Shown in pieces: positions 1 to 5,988 of a DNA stretch of 5,988 bases; positions within the stretch are counted from its first letter, which is position 1; the number at the start of each line of letters is the position of its first letter. Below the pieces are notes generated by a model. That model ran no database searches. It was not told the DNA's origin and was given only the letters and a program-made list of their open reading frames with translations. Made by a program: the position numbers and the translations under genes. The stretch spans positions 1 through 5,988 of the forward strand of contig JAUNSE010000130.1 in the NCBI GenBank assembly GCA_030539415.1, written 5' to 3'. The DNA comes from Desulfovibrionaceae bacterium (GTDB lineage: Bacteria; Desulfobacterota; Desulfovibrionia; Desulfovibrionales; Desulfovibrionaceae).

Positions 1-188
1 CTTATGCAAAACGGGCCGTCTGTCCAGCCCGAAGAACAGGTCCGGGCGTCTTTCCCCGGTCGGGCACAGAGCATGGAGGCTCGGGCCTGTCCCGCTTCGG
101 CCAGAGCAGATAGGCCCGGGATGCAGGCAGGTCCGGCCCGCTTCGGTTCAGTCCGGCTCCGATCGGCCCCTGTCGGGGCGATCTGGAC
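1..188. other. Non-coding GC-rich upstream region
   Basis: I see no supportable gene here. The only open frame of any length on the plus strand (4-195) codes for a low-complexity Ala/Arg/Pro/Gly peptide, and any ribosome binding site for it would lie outside the window. The minus strand gives only short frames with no recognisable protein. The DNA is rich in CCGG and GGCCC words. It contains one exact 10-nt direct repeat, CCCGCTTCGG, at 91-100 and 137-146. It is probably the end of an intergenic region whose left neighbour lies outside the window. Confidence 0.5.
161..183. repeat. Short GC-rich hairpin
   Basis: GATC and GCCCC on the left (161-164, 166-170) pair with GGGGC and GATC on the right (175-183), around a TGTC loop with one bulged G at 165. 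A T-run follows only about 14 nt later (197-202) and belongs to the next palindrome, so this is a poor intrinsic terminator. It could be the terminator remnant of an upstream gene or chance pairing in GC-rich DNA. Confidence 0.3.
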
Positions 189-231
189 GGGTTAAATTTT
201 TTAACTCCGGGTTAAAAAATTTTTAACCCGG
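189..231. promoter_or_regulatory. Tandem palindromic operator, candidate activator-binding site (UAS)
   Basis: Two adjacent palindromes form an AT-rich island in otherwise GC-rich DNA. The first has half-site GGGTTAA (189-195), five bases, then TTAACTC (201-207), with one mismatch. The second has GGGTTAA (209-215), seven bases, then TTAACCC (223-229). It sits inside a perfect 12-bp inverted repeat (207-218 with 220-231) around a single central base. The palindrome centres, near 198 and 219, are 21 bp apart, about two helical turns, so dimers would bind the same face. They lie about 110-130 bp upstream of the start predicted from the sigma-54 promoter at 302-317, a usual distance for enhancer-binding activators. 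The convergent sigma-54 activator in this window is the obvious candidate ligand, but that link is inferred. The second palindrome could also fold as an RNA hairpin, though no T-run follows it. Confidence 0.6.
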
Positions 232-301
232 CATTTTGCGGCAGCCGGGCGCAGGGCGGGACGGCAGGCCAGCAGCCTGTCATTGCTGCGCATTCCTGCA
301 G

Positions 302-317
302 GGGAACGGGTTTTGCT
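302..317 (+). promoter_or_regulatory. Sigma-54 (-24/-12) promoter
   Basis: The -24 element is GGGAACG (302-308) and the -12 element is TTGCT (313-317), separated by four bases. The invariant GG (303-304) and GC (315-316) are exactly 10 bases apart. Against the consensus TGGCACG-N4-TTGCW, the -12 half is perfect and the -24 half differs at two positions. Transcription would start near 328, leaving a leader of about 125 nt before the first sulfatase. Support comes from context: tandem palindromes at enhancer distance upstream and a sigma-54 activator gene beside the operon. No equally good -35/-10 pair was noticed. Confidence 0.6.
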
Positions 318-338
318 TGGTTTTTTGCCATTCACCCC

Positions 339-418
339 GTATGCCGGACAGCCTCTTCCCCCGGCCCGCAGTCGGCCAGGACCGCCGGGCCGCGAAGAGG
401 CCAGGTCCGCAGGCATGC
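339..418 (+). promoter_or_regulatory. Long imperfect hairpin in the 5' leader
   Basis: Four nested helices stack into one arm. GTATGCC (339-345) pairs with GGCATGC (412-418), including one G-U. GGAC (346-349) pairs with GTCC (405-408). GCCTCTTC (351-358) pairs with GAAGAGGC (394-401). CGGCCCG (362-368) pairs with CGGGCCG (386-392). Small internal loops separate the helices, and the apical loop is 17 nt. That is about 26 base pairs in 80 nt, starting about 11 nt after the predicted transcription start and ending 22 nt before the Shine-Dalgarno site. No T-run follows, so it is not a simple terminator. It may stabilise the mRNA, bind a protein, or be an inserted palindromic repeat. I recognise no known riboswitch class. 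Confidence 0.5.
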
Positions 419-440
419 AAACCCGCCGCCCCCGCGGCAC

Positions 441-446
441 AAGGAG
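441..446 (+). promoter_or_regulatory. Ribosome binding site of the first sulfatase
   Basis: AAGGAG lies six bases before the ATG at 453. This strong Shine-Dalgarno fixes the start of the first sulfatase gene. Confidence 0.8.
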
Positions 447-452
447 ACCATC

Positions 453-2336
453 ATGAGCAAGCCGGCCAGCGAAGCCACCAGGCTCTTTCAGCAGAATTTT
501 TCCGCCAGCCTTCCCGAAGACGACGGGCAGGATTTCAGGGACTCCCGCAGAGGCCTCATCGAGGAGGTGAAGGACCTGCAGGTCAGAAACGAGGCCGGCA
601 GGGTCATCTGGGACATGGAGACCAGATACGCCTGCATGTCGCCGGGCACGCCCTGTCCGGACACCTTCAATCCCAGCCTGTGGCGCTTCCAGCTCCTGCA
701 CACCATCGCGGGTCTCTTCGAGGTCTGCGACGGCATCTGGCAGGTGCGAGGCTATGATCTGGCCAACATGACCATCATCCGCTCCGAGACAGGCTACATA
801 ATCATCGACTGCCTGACCACCGTGGAGACGGCGCGGGCCGCCCTGGAGCTCTTCTTCAGGCACTTCGAGAGAAAGCCCGTACAGGCCGTCATCGTGACCC
901 ACAGCCATTTCGATCATTTCGGCGGCGTCGCCGGGGTCATTGACCCCGGGGACGCGGCGTCCGGAAAGATTCCGCTCATAGCCCCGGCCCGCTTCATGGA
1001 GGAGGCCGTCAGCGAGAACGTCTTCGTGGGCAGCGCCATGCACCGCCGGGCCTTCTATCAGTTCGGCGGCAGGCTCCCCGTGGGCCCGGCCGGACGCGGG
1101 GGCCTGTGCACGCCCGAGGGGAGCATGTCTCTGGTCCGGCCGAACACCACCATCGACCATACCGGCCAGACCATGAGCATCGACGGCGTGGACTTCGTCT
1201 TCCAGATGACCCCGGACACGGAGGCCCCGTCGGGCCTGTGCGTGTATCTTCCGCAGTTCCGGGCCCTGTGCATGGCCGACATAGTGGTCTACACCATGCA
1301 CAATCTGCTGCCCATCCGCGGCGCCAAGGTCCGCTCGGCCACCCTGTGGTCCCACTACCTCAACGAGGCCCTGCATCTTTTCGGACACAGGACCGACGTG
1401 CTCTTCCTCTGCCATCACTGGCCCCGCTGGGGAAAGGAGGCCGTGACCGGCGTGCTGAAGAGCCAGCGGGACGCCTACCGCTACATCAACGACCAGACCG
1501 TGCGCCAGATCCGCCGCGGCCGCACCATGCTGGAGATAGCCGAGGACCTCAGGCTGCCCGGGACGCTGGCCGAGAAGTGGTATCTCAGGGACTACTACGG
1601 AACCCTGCGCCACAACGCCAAGGCGGTCTATCAGTGGTATCTCGGCTGGTACGACGGCGTGCCGGCCCATCTGAACGAACTGCCTCCCGAGGAGGCCGGC
1701 AGAAGGTATGTCGAGTTCATGGGCGGCCCCGAGGAGACGCTCAGAAAGGCCGGGGAGAGCTTCGCGAAGGGCGAGTACCGCTGGGCGGCCCAGGTCCTGC
1801 ACCACCTGGTCTTCGCCTGCCCCAAGAACAGGGAGGCCCGCGAGCTTCTGGCCGACGCCTGCGAGCAGCTGGGCTATCAGGCCGAGTCCTACACCTGGCG
1901 CAACAGCTACCTCAACGCCGCCGCGGAGCTGCGCGAGGGCCCGAACCGGGCCGGCTGCACGGTGGTCAGCCGCAGGACGGTGGAGAATCTGTCCGTCCCG
2001 GATCTCTTCTCGTATCTTGCCGCCATGATCGATCCGGCCGCAGCCGAAGGCAGGAGCCTGCAGATCAACCTGACCTTCACGGACACGGGCGAGACGTACA
2101 GCCTGGGTCTGGAGAACTGCACTCTCAACTGGTGGCCCGAGGCGGACCCCGACGCCGCCTCGGCCTGCACCCTGACCCGGAAGACGCTCGACCGGCTGGC
2201 CGTGCGCGAGCTGACCGTGGCGCAGGCCCTGACTCAGGGCCTTGTCAGGGAGGAAGGCGAGCCAGGCGCGCTTGCGGCCGTCTTCGACCTTTTCGAGGAA
2301 AGCCCGGAATTTGTCTTCAACATCGTGACACCGTAA
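453..2336 (+). CDS. MBL-fold alkyl sulfatase, copy 1 (SdsA1/YjcS/Bds1 family)
   Basis: 627 aa. Family members hydrolyse alkyl sulfate esters to alcohol and sulfate using two zinc ions. The N-terminal metallo-beta-lactamase domain (about 20-330) carries NPSLWR (73-78), QVRGYDLANM (97-106) and the metal motif THSHFDHFGG (149-158: H150, H152, D154, H155). Further ligands by family position are E257 in TEAP, D276 and H321 in CHHWPRWG. N284 and R289 in the HN..RGAKVR segment match the sulfate-binding residues I recall for SdsA1. A helical dimerisation region (about 335-490) includes HNAKAVYQWYLGWYDG, and the C-terminus (about 500-627) is SCP-2-like. Two departures are visible: the usual bridging Glu is D276, and the expected APAEM reads APSGL (258-262). 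There is no signal peptide, so a cytoplasmic location is inferred, unlike secreted SdsA1. It is probably the first gene of an operon with its paralogue. The family call is firm; the substrate is unknown. Confidence 0.92.
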   Translation: MSKPASEATRLFQQNFSASLPEDDGQDFRDSRRGLIEEVKDLQVRNEAGRVIWDMETRYACMSPGTPCPDTFNPSLWRFQLLHTIAGLFEVCDGIWQVRGYDLANMTIIRSETGYIIIDCLTTVETARAALELFFRHFERKPVQAVIVTHSHFDHFGGVAGVIDPGDAASGKIPLIAPARFMEEAVSENVFVGSAMHRRAFYQFGGRLPVGPAGRGGLCTPEGSMSLVRPNTTIDHTGQTMSIDGVDFVFQMTPDTEAPSGLCVYLPQFRALCMADIVVYTMHNLLPIRGAKVRSATLWSHYLNEALHLFGHRTDVLFLCHHWPRWGKEAVTGVLKSQRDAYRYINDQTVRQIRRGRTMLEIAEDLRLPGTLAEKWYLRDYYGTLRHNAKAVYQWYLGWYDGVPAHLNELPPEEAGRRYVEFMGGPEETLRKAGESFAKGEYRWAAQVLHHLVFACPKNREARELLADACEQLGYQAESYTWRNSYLNAAAELREGPNRAGCTVVSRRTVENLSVPDLFSYLAAMIDPAAAEGRSLQINLTFTDTGETYSLGLENCTLNWWPEADPDAASACTLTRKTLDRLAVRELTVAQALTQGLVREEGEPGALAAVFDLFEESPEFVFNIVTP

Positions 2337-2396
2337 GATCGGACATGGCAGACCGTTCCATTCAGGACGCAGACAGCGGGCTTTTGCCGGAACAAA

Positions 2397-2401
2397 AAGG
2401 A
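2397..2401 (+). promoter_or_regulatory. Ribosome binding site deciding the start of copy 2
   Basis: AAGGA at 2397-2401 is only one base from an in-frame ATG at 2403 but seven bases from the ATG at 2409. The second spacing is normal. Starting at 2409 also gives MNKPATEATK, which aligns without a gap to MSKPASEATR of copy 1. The 72-bp spacer (2337-2408) shows no clear promoter or terminator, which favours co-transcription. Confidence 0.7.
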
Positions 2402-2408
2402 CATGATC

Positions 2409-4301
2409 ATGAACAAGCCAGCCACAGAAGCGACAAAGGCATACAACAGCTCCTTTCTTCCCCTGCTTGAAAACGACGACAGACAGGACTTTGCCGACTC
2501 CCGCCGGGGCCTTGTCGAGGAGGTGCGGGACCTGCAGATCAGGGACGACGCCGGCCGCCTCATCTGGGACATGAAGGCGTACTACGACTTCTGCCGGGAG
2601 GGCGCGCCCTGCCCGGACACCGTCAACCCGAGCCTCTGGCGCCAGGAGCAGCTGAACACCATCGCGGGCCTTTTCGAGGTCTGCGACGGCATCTGGCAGG
2701 TGCGCGGCTACGATCTGGCCAACATGAACATCATCCGCTCTGACACGGGCTACATCATCATTGATGCCTGCACCTCCATCGAAAGCGCCAGGGCGGCTCT
2801 GGAGCTCTTCTTCAGACATTTCGAGAAGAAGCCCATCCGGGGCGTCATCGTGACCCACAGCCATGCGGACCATTTCGGGGGCGTGGCCGGCGTCATCGAC
2901 CCGGCGGACGCGGCCTCGGGAAAGATCCCGCTCGTGGCGCCGGCCGGCTTCATGGAGGAGGCGGTCAGCGAGAACGTGTATGCCGGCCAGGCCATGAAGC
3001 GCCGCGGCCTCTACCAGTTCGGCGGCAGGCTCCCCATCGGGCCCATGGGCCATGTGGGCGTGGGCGCGGCCAAGGGCACGCCGAAGGGAACCACCTCGCT
3101 CATCCGCCCCAACACAATCATTGAGCGGACCGGCCAGACCCTGACCATAGACGGCGTGGACTTCGTCTTCCAGATGACGCCGGAGACCGAGGCCCCGTCG
3201 GGCCTGTGCGTGTATCTTCCCCAGTTCCGGGCGCTGTGCATGGCGGACATTGTCATCTACACCATGCACAACCTCCTGCCCATCCGCGGCGCCAAGGTGC
3301 GCTCCGCAGCTCTCTGGGCCCGGTATCTCGACGAGGCCCTGCACCTTTTCGGCGACAGGACGGACGTGCTCTTCATCTGCCATAACTGGCCGCGCTGGGG
3401 AAAGGAGGCGGTCACGGAGGTTCTGAAGTGCCAGCGGGACGCCTACCGCTACATCAACGATCAGGTCGTGCGCCAGATCCGCCACGGGCGCACCATGCAC
3501 GAGATTGCCGAGGACCTGCGGCTCCCCGAGGCGCTGGCAAGGAAGTGGTATCTCAGGGACTACTACGGGGCGCTGCGCCACAACGCCAGGGCCGTGTACC
3601 AGTGGTATCTCGGCTGGTACGACGGCGTGCCGGCCCATCTCGACCCCCTGCCGCCGGAAGAGGCCGGGCGGCGCTATGTGGAGCTCATGGGCGGCCAGGA
3701 GGAGACCCTGCGCAAGGGGCGCGAGATCCTTGCCGGGGGCGACTGCCGCTGGGCTGCCGAGGTCCTGAACCACCTGGTCTTCGGCTATCCGGACAATGCC
3801 GCGGCCAGGGAGCTTCTGGCAGACACCTACGAACAGCTCGGCTGGCAGGCCGAGTCCGGCACCTGGCGCAACAGCTACCTCACCGCGGCAAAGGAGCTGC
3901 GCGAGGGGCCCTTTGCCATGGCCTATACCACCGTCACGGCAAGGACCCTGCAGAACCTGCCCCTGGCCGAGCTCTTCTCCTATCTGGCCGGCATGGTGGA
4001 CCCCGCCCGCTGCGGGGAGAAGCCCCTGCTGCTCAATGTCGATCTTGAGGACGGCACCTCCTGCAGCCTCGCCCTGGAGCACTGCGCCCTGAACTTCTGG
4101 CCCGCGCGCGACGCGGCAGCGCAGGCCGCCTGCGCCATGAGCCGGGCCACCCTGGACCGGCTGGCCGGCAGGGAGCTGACCGTCGGCCAGGCGGTCGCCC
4201 GGGGCCTTGTCACGGAAACGGGCGAGCCGGGCGTGCTCGCGGCCATCTTCGATGCCTTCGAGGAGCTGCCGGACTTCGCCTTCAACATCGTGACGCCGTA
4301 G
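2409..4301 (+). CDS. MBL-fold alkyl sulfatase, copy 2 (SdsA1/YjcS/Bds1 family)
   Basis: 630 aa from the ATG at 2409; an ATG two codons earlier is too close to the Shine-Dalgarno. It has the same architecture as copy 1: an MBL domain with THSHADHFGG (149-158), TEAP (E261), D280 in place of the bridging Glu, N288/R293 in the HN..RGAKVR segment and CHNWPRWG (H325); then a helical dimerisation region (about 340-495) and an SCP-2-like C-terminus ending FNIVTP. Hand-counted identity to copy 1 is about 73% over residues 1-210, 86% over the next 200 aligned residues and 56% over the last 137. Copy 2 has four extra residues in the Gly-rich loop at 211-234 and looks closer there to the family pattern. 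APSGL replaces APAEM here too. There is no signal peptide. It is probably co-transcribed from the promoter at 302-317. It arose by an old tandem duplication; the substrate is unknown and may differ from that of copy 1. Confidence 0.92.
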   Translation: MNKPATEATKAYNSSFLPLLENDDRQDFADSRRGLVEEVRDLQIRDDAGRLIWDMKAYYDFCREGAPCPDTVNPSLWRQEQLNTIAGLFEVCDGIWQVRGYDLANMNIIRSDTGYIIIDACTSIESARAALELFFRHFEKKPIRGVIVTHSHADHFGGVAGVIDPADAASGKIPLVAPAGFMEEAVSENVYAGQAMKRRGLYQFGGRLPIGPMGHVGVGAAKGTPKGTTSLIRPNTIIERTGQTLTIDGVDFVFQMTPETEAPSGLCVYLPQFRALCMADIVIYTMHNLLPIRGAKVRSAALWARYLDEALHLFGDRTDVLFICHNWPRWGKEAVTEVLKCQRDAYRYINDQVVRQIRHGRTMHEIAEDLRLPEALARKWYLRDYYGALRHNARAVYQWYLGWYDGVPAHLDPLPPEEAGRRYVELMGGQEETLRKGREILAGGDCRWAAEVLNHLVFGYPDNAAARELLADTYEQLGWQAESGTWRNSYLTAAKELREGPFAMAYTTVTARTLQNLPLAELFSYLAGMVDPARCGEKPLLLNVDLEDGTSCSLALEHCALNFWPARDAAAQAACAMSRATLDRLAGRELTVGQAVARGLVTETGEPGVLAAIFDAFEELPDFAFNIVTP

Positions 4302-4308
4302 GCCCCGG

Positions 4309-4340
4309 AAAAATCCCGGGACCGCAGGGCAGCCCCGGGA
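4309..4340 (-). terminator. Intrinsic terminator of the sigma-54 activator gene
   Basis: Read on the minus strand, TCCCGGG (4340-4334) pairs with CCCGGGA (4320-4314) across a 13-nt loop, and five T residues follow directly (4313-4309). The orientation fits the activator gene, whose stop is at 4461-4463, about 120 nt upstream. The T-run is short and the loop large, so this is moderate support. On the plus strand the A-run precedes the hairpin, so the same structure should not terminate the sulfatase operon well. Confidence 0.5.
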
Positions 4341-4460
4341 CAGGGGGCAGGCCGCGGCAGGAGGCGGACAACACGAAGCGGGCGGTTCGGACAGATCGGT
4401 GCCTTTGTCCCTTGCCGCCCCCTTCCCTTTGCCAAACACGGATCAGGGGATGGCGGGCCG

Positions 4461-5988
4461 TCAGCTGCCGCCGTCCTCCTCCTTCCTGCCGGCGGCGACT
4501 GTCAGGCGGTACTTCTCGCGCAGCTTCAGGCGGCTGGCCCAGGAATGGGCGGTGGGCTTGCTGATGCCTAGGGTCGCGGCCACGCTGTCCCGCCCGCTCA
4601 GCACGCCGTTCTTCCTCGTGTAGACGTATTCGAAGTAGCGGTCCGTCAGCTCGCGCAGGCTGGGGCAGGCGGCAAAGACACTGTCCGCCCCGTCCGCCGG
4701 TGACACTGCGGCCGGCACGGGGGCCTGCGGGTCGGCAGGCGGAGCTCCGGGCCCGGCCTTCACTGCGGCCGGAGCCCCGGCCGCACTCTCCCTGCGCGCG
4801 GCGCCGGTCTCCTCCATGTCCGCGTCCAGGACCTGGCTGCTGTCCGCGTAGAGACACCAGCGCTCCACGAAGTTCCTGAGCTGGCGCACGTTGCCGGGCC
4901 AGGGGGCCTTCAGCATCCTGGCCGTCAGCGCGGCGGGAAAGGGGCGCAGGGGAAGCTCGTGCCGGGCCGAGAAGCGCTCCAGAAAGCGTCCGGCCAGGAA
5001 GAGAATGTCCTCGGGCCGCTCCCTGAGCGGAGGAATGTTCAGCGGGACCACGTTCAGGCGGTAGTAGAGGTCCTCCCTGAAGGAGCCGTCGCGCACCATC
5101 TCCCTGAGATTGCGGTTTGTGGCCGCCACCAGGCGGAAGTCGGAGCTGATGAGCCGCGTGCCGCCCACGCGCATGAACGTCTTCTCCTGCAGAAGGCGCA
5201 GAAGCTTCACCTGCAGGGCCATGGGTATGTCCCCGGCCTCGTCGATGAAGAGCGTCCCGCCGTCGGCCAGCTCCAGCAGGCCCTTCTTGCGGCTGGCGGC
5301 GCCGGTGAAGCTGCCCTTCTCGTGGCCGCAGAACTCGCTCTCGAAGAGCTCCTGCGGCGTGCCGGCGAGGCTCACGCCCACAAAGGGCCCGGTCCGGCCG
5401 CTCTTCTCGTGAATGCGCCTGGCCATGACCTCCTTGCCGACGCCGGACTCGCCCAGCAGCAGGACGGTCGTGTCCCTGGGGGCTATGCGGTCGGCCTGGT
5501 CCATCAGCCGGCACATCACGGCCGAGGCGCAGGCAAAGCCGCCGTCGTCCCGCTCCGGGGCGCCTTTCGCGGCACAGGCCGGCGCGGCCCGCCCGGCGTG
5601 TCCGGTCTGGTCGGCCCGTTCGGCGCGCCCGGCCAGCCTCTCCTCGTAGCGCGCGCTGACAGCCTGAGAGATAATAAATGATCTCAGTATGTTGAAGAAG
5701 GCGGTGTCGAACATGGAGCGGTGGCTCTCGGGCACCAAGCCCTCCAGATAGACAAAGCAGCCGATGTCCTCGAAGTGCACCGAGAAGTAGATGCCGACTT
5801 CGAGGAGCCCGGGGCCCCCATGCTCCGGCGGCACATCCCGGAACGCGAACTCGACGGTGTTCTTCTCGAACGCCCTGGCGGCATGGCCGCCTTCCGCAAA
5901 GGAGCCGGCACTCACCTCTCCGGCCGGTCCGCCCTCCGCGGCCGAGGCGATCCAGACGCCGTTTTCCGGCCGCGCGACAAGGCCCCGC
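4461..5988 (-). CDS. Sigma-54-dependent transcriptional activator, N-terminus cut by the window edge
   Basis: About 508 codons are visible and the frame is open to the right edge, so the start lies outside. This enhancer-binding protein would use ATP hydrolysis to remodel RNA polymerase-sigma-54. The AAA+ domain spans about 5530-4820: Walker A GESGVGKE (5453-5430), sigma-54 contact loop GSFTGA (5315-5298, Ser in place of the usual Ala of GAFTGA), Walker B LFIDEAG (5252-5232), ATNRN (5123-5109), REDLYYRL (5078-5055) and WPGNVRQLRN (4901-4872). An Ala/Pro-rich linker follows, then a Fis-like helix-turn-helix around AATLGISKPTAHSW (about 4580-4535). The visible N-terminal part, including FVYLEG and FFNILRSFIIS, looks like the end of a sensory domain that I cannot name; no receiver domain is visible. 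A GTG at 5915 is internal (codon for Val), not the start. It converges on the sulfatase pair and is the likely regulator of the promoter at 302-317 (inference). Confidence 0.93.
   Translation of the reverse strand, partial: RGLVARPENGVWIASAAEGGPAGEVSAGSFAEGGHAARAFEKNTVEFAFRDVPPEHGGPGLLEVGIYFSVHFEDIGCFVYLEGLVPESHRSMFDTAFFNILRSFIISQAVSARYEERLAGRAERADQTGHAGRAAPACAAKGAPERDDGGFACASAVMCRLMDQADRIAPRDTTVLLLGESGVGKEVMARRIHEKSGRTGPFVGVSLAGTPQELFESEFCGHEKGSFTGAASRKKGLLELADGGTLFIDEAGDIPMALQVKLLRLLQEKTFMRVGGTRLISSDFRLVAATNRNLREMVRDGSFREDLYYRLNVVPLNIPPLRERPEDILFLAGRFLERFSARHELPLRPFPAALTARMLKAPWPGNVRQLRNFVERWCLYADSSQVLDADMEETGAARRESAAGAPAAVKAGPGAPPADPQAPVPAAVSPADGADSVFAACPSLRELTDRYFEYVYTRKNGVLSGRDSVAATLGISKPTAHSWASRLKLREKYRLTVAAGRKEEDGGS

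Noticed and set aside
4..195. Possible 63-aa gene on the plus strand
   Set aside because: Low-complexity composition, no visible ribosome site, no recognisable family, and it runs into the palindromic control region.
2346..2361. Sigma-54-like site in the spacer before copy 2, beginning TGGCAG
   Set aside because: The -24 half looks good, but at the required spacing the -12 GC is missing (CA instead), so it is not a supportable promoter.
2403..2408. Upstream ATG as the start of copy 2
   Set aside because: It is one base from the AAGGA core and adds residues that copy 1 lacks; the ATG at 2409 has normal spacing and aligns with copy 1.
1106..2470. 454-codon alternative plus-strand frame overlapping both sulfatases
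   Set aside because: Arg/Pro/Gly-rich shadow of the real genes in a GC-rich sequence, with no domain.
4303..4320. Plus-strand terminator right after copy 2 (CCCGG pairing with CCGGG)
   Set aside because: Only 5 bp of stem and no T-run on the plus strand; the A-rich loop instead serves the minus-strand terminator.
4370..4405. Inverted copy of the CCCGCTTCG-rich sequence at 137-170
   Set aside because: Only a short core matches exactly; the rest is patchy similarity expected in GC-rich DNA.
201..4439. 1412-codon open frame on the minus strand, antisense to both sulfatases
   Set aside because: It is in exact codon register with the sense genes, so it stays open simply because they contain no TTA, CTA or TCA codons. 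The translation is low-complexity and repeats itself because the sense genes are paralogues; the sense proteins are unmistakable family members.
4959..5681. 240-codon plus-strand frame opposite the activator
   Set aside because: It is antisense to the conserved AAA+ domain and its composition is that of a shadow frame.
5913..5915. GTG as the start codon of the activator
   Set aside because: The frame continues open for 24 more codons to the window edge with plausible domain sequence, so this GTG is more likely an internal valine codon.

Overview
The window is high-GC (roughly two thirds G+C by eye), with tight bacterial spacing, Shine-Dalgarno sites and a sigma-54-type regulator. Codon use avoids TTA, CTA and TCA completely in the two large plus-strand genes, while AGG arginine codons are frequent. 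This would fit a Desulfovibrio-like member of the Desulfobacterota, but the taxon is a guess from style only.

Layout: positions 1-188 hold GC-rich sequence with no convincing gene. An abrupt AT-rich island at 189-231 contains two tandem palindromes built on the half-site GGGTTAA, with centres 21 bp apart. About 70 bp further on (302-317) is a good -24/-12 (sigma-54) promoter match. A strongly self-complementary leader follows (339-418), then a Shine-Dalgarno site and two tandem paralogous genes (453-2336 and 2409-4301). Both encode MBL-fold alkyl sulfatases (SdsA1/YjcS/Bds1 family, with a C-terminal SCP-2-like domain). A 72-bp spacer separates them and they probably form one operon. Converging on them from the right is a sigma-54-dependent activator (4461 to the right edge, N-terminus cut off), with a probable intrinsic terminator on its own strand at 4309-4340.

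Working model (inference): the activator binds the tandem palindromes about 110-130 bp upstream of the predicted start and drives the sulfatase pair from the sigma-54 promoter when its unidentified N-terminal domain senses a signal. The enzymes would cleave sulfate esters. Neither has a signal peptide, so they should act in the cytoplasm, unlike exported SdsA1. Both share departures from the family's metal-site consensus: the bridging Glu is Asp, and the usual APAEM segment reads APSGL. They may therefore form a divergent subfamily with a different substrate or metal preference. The complete promoter architecture, the structured leader and this altered active site are the most interesting things here.
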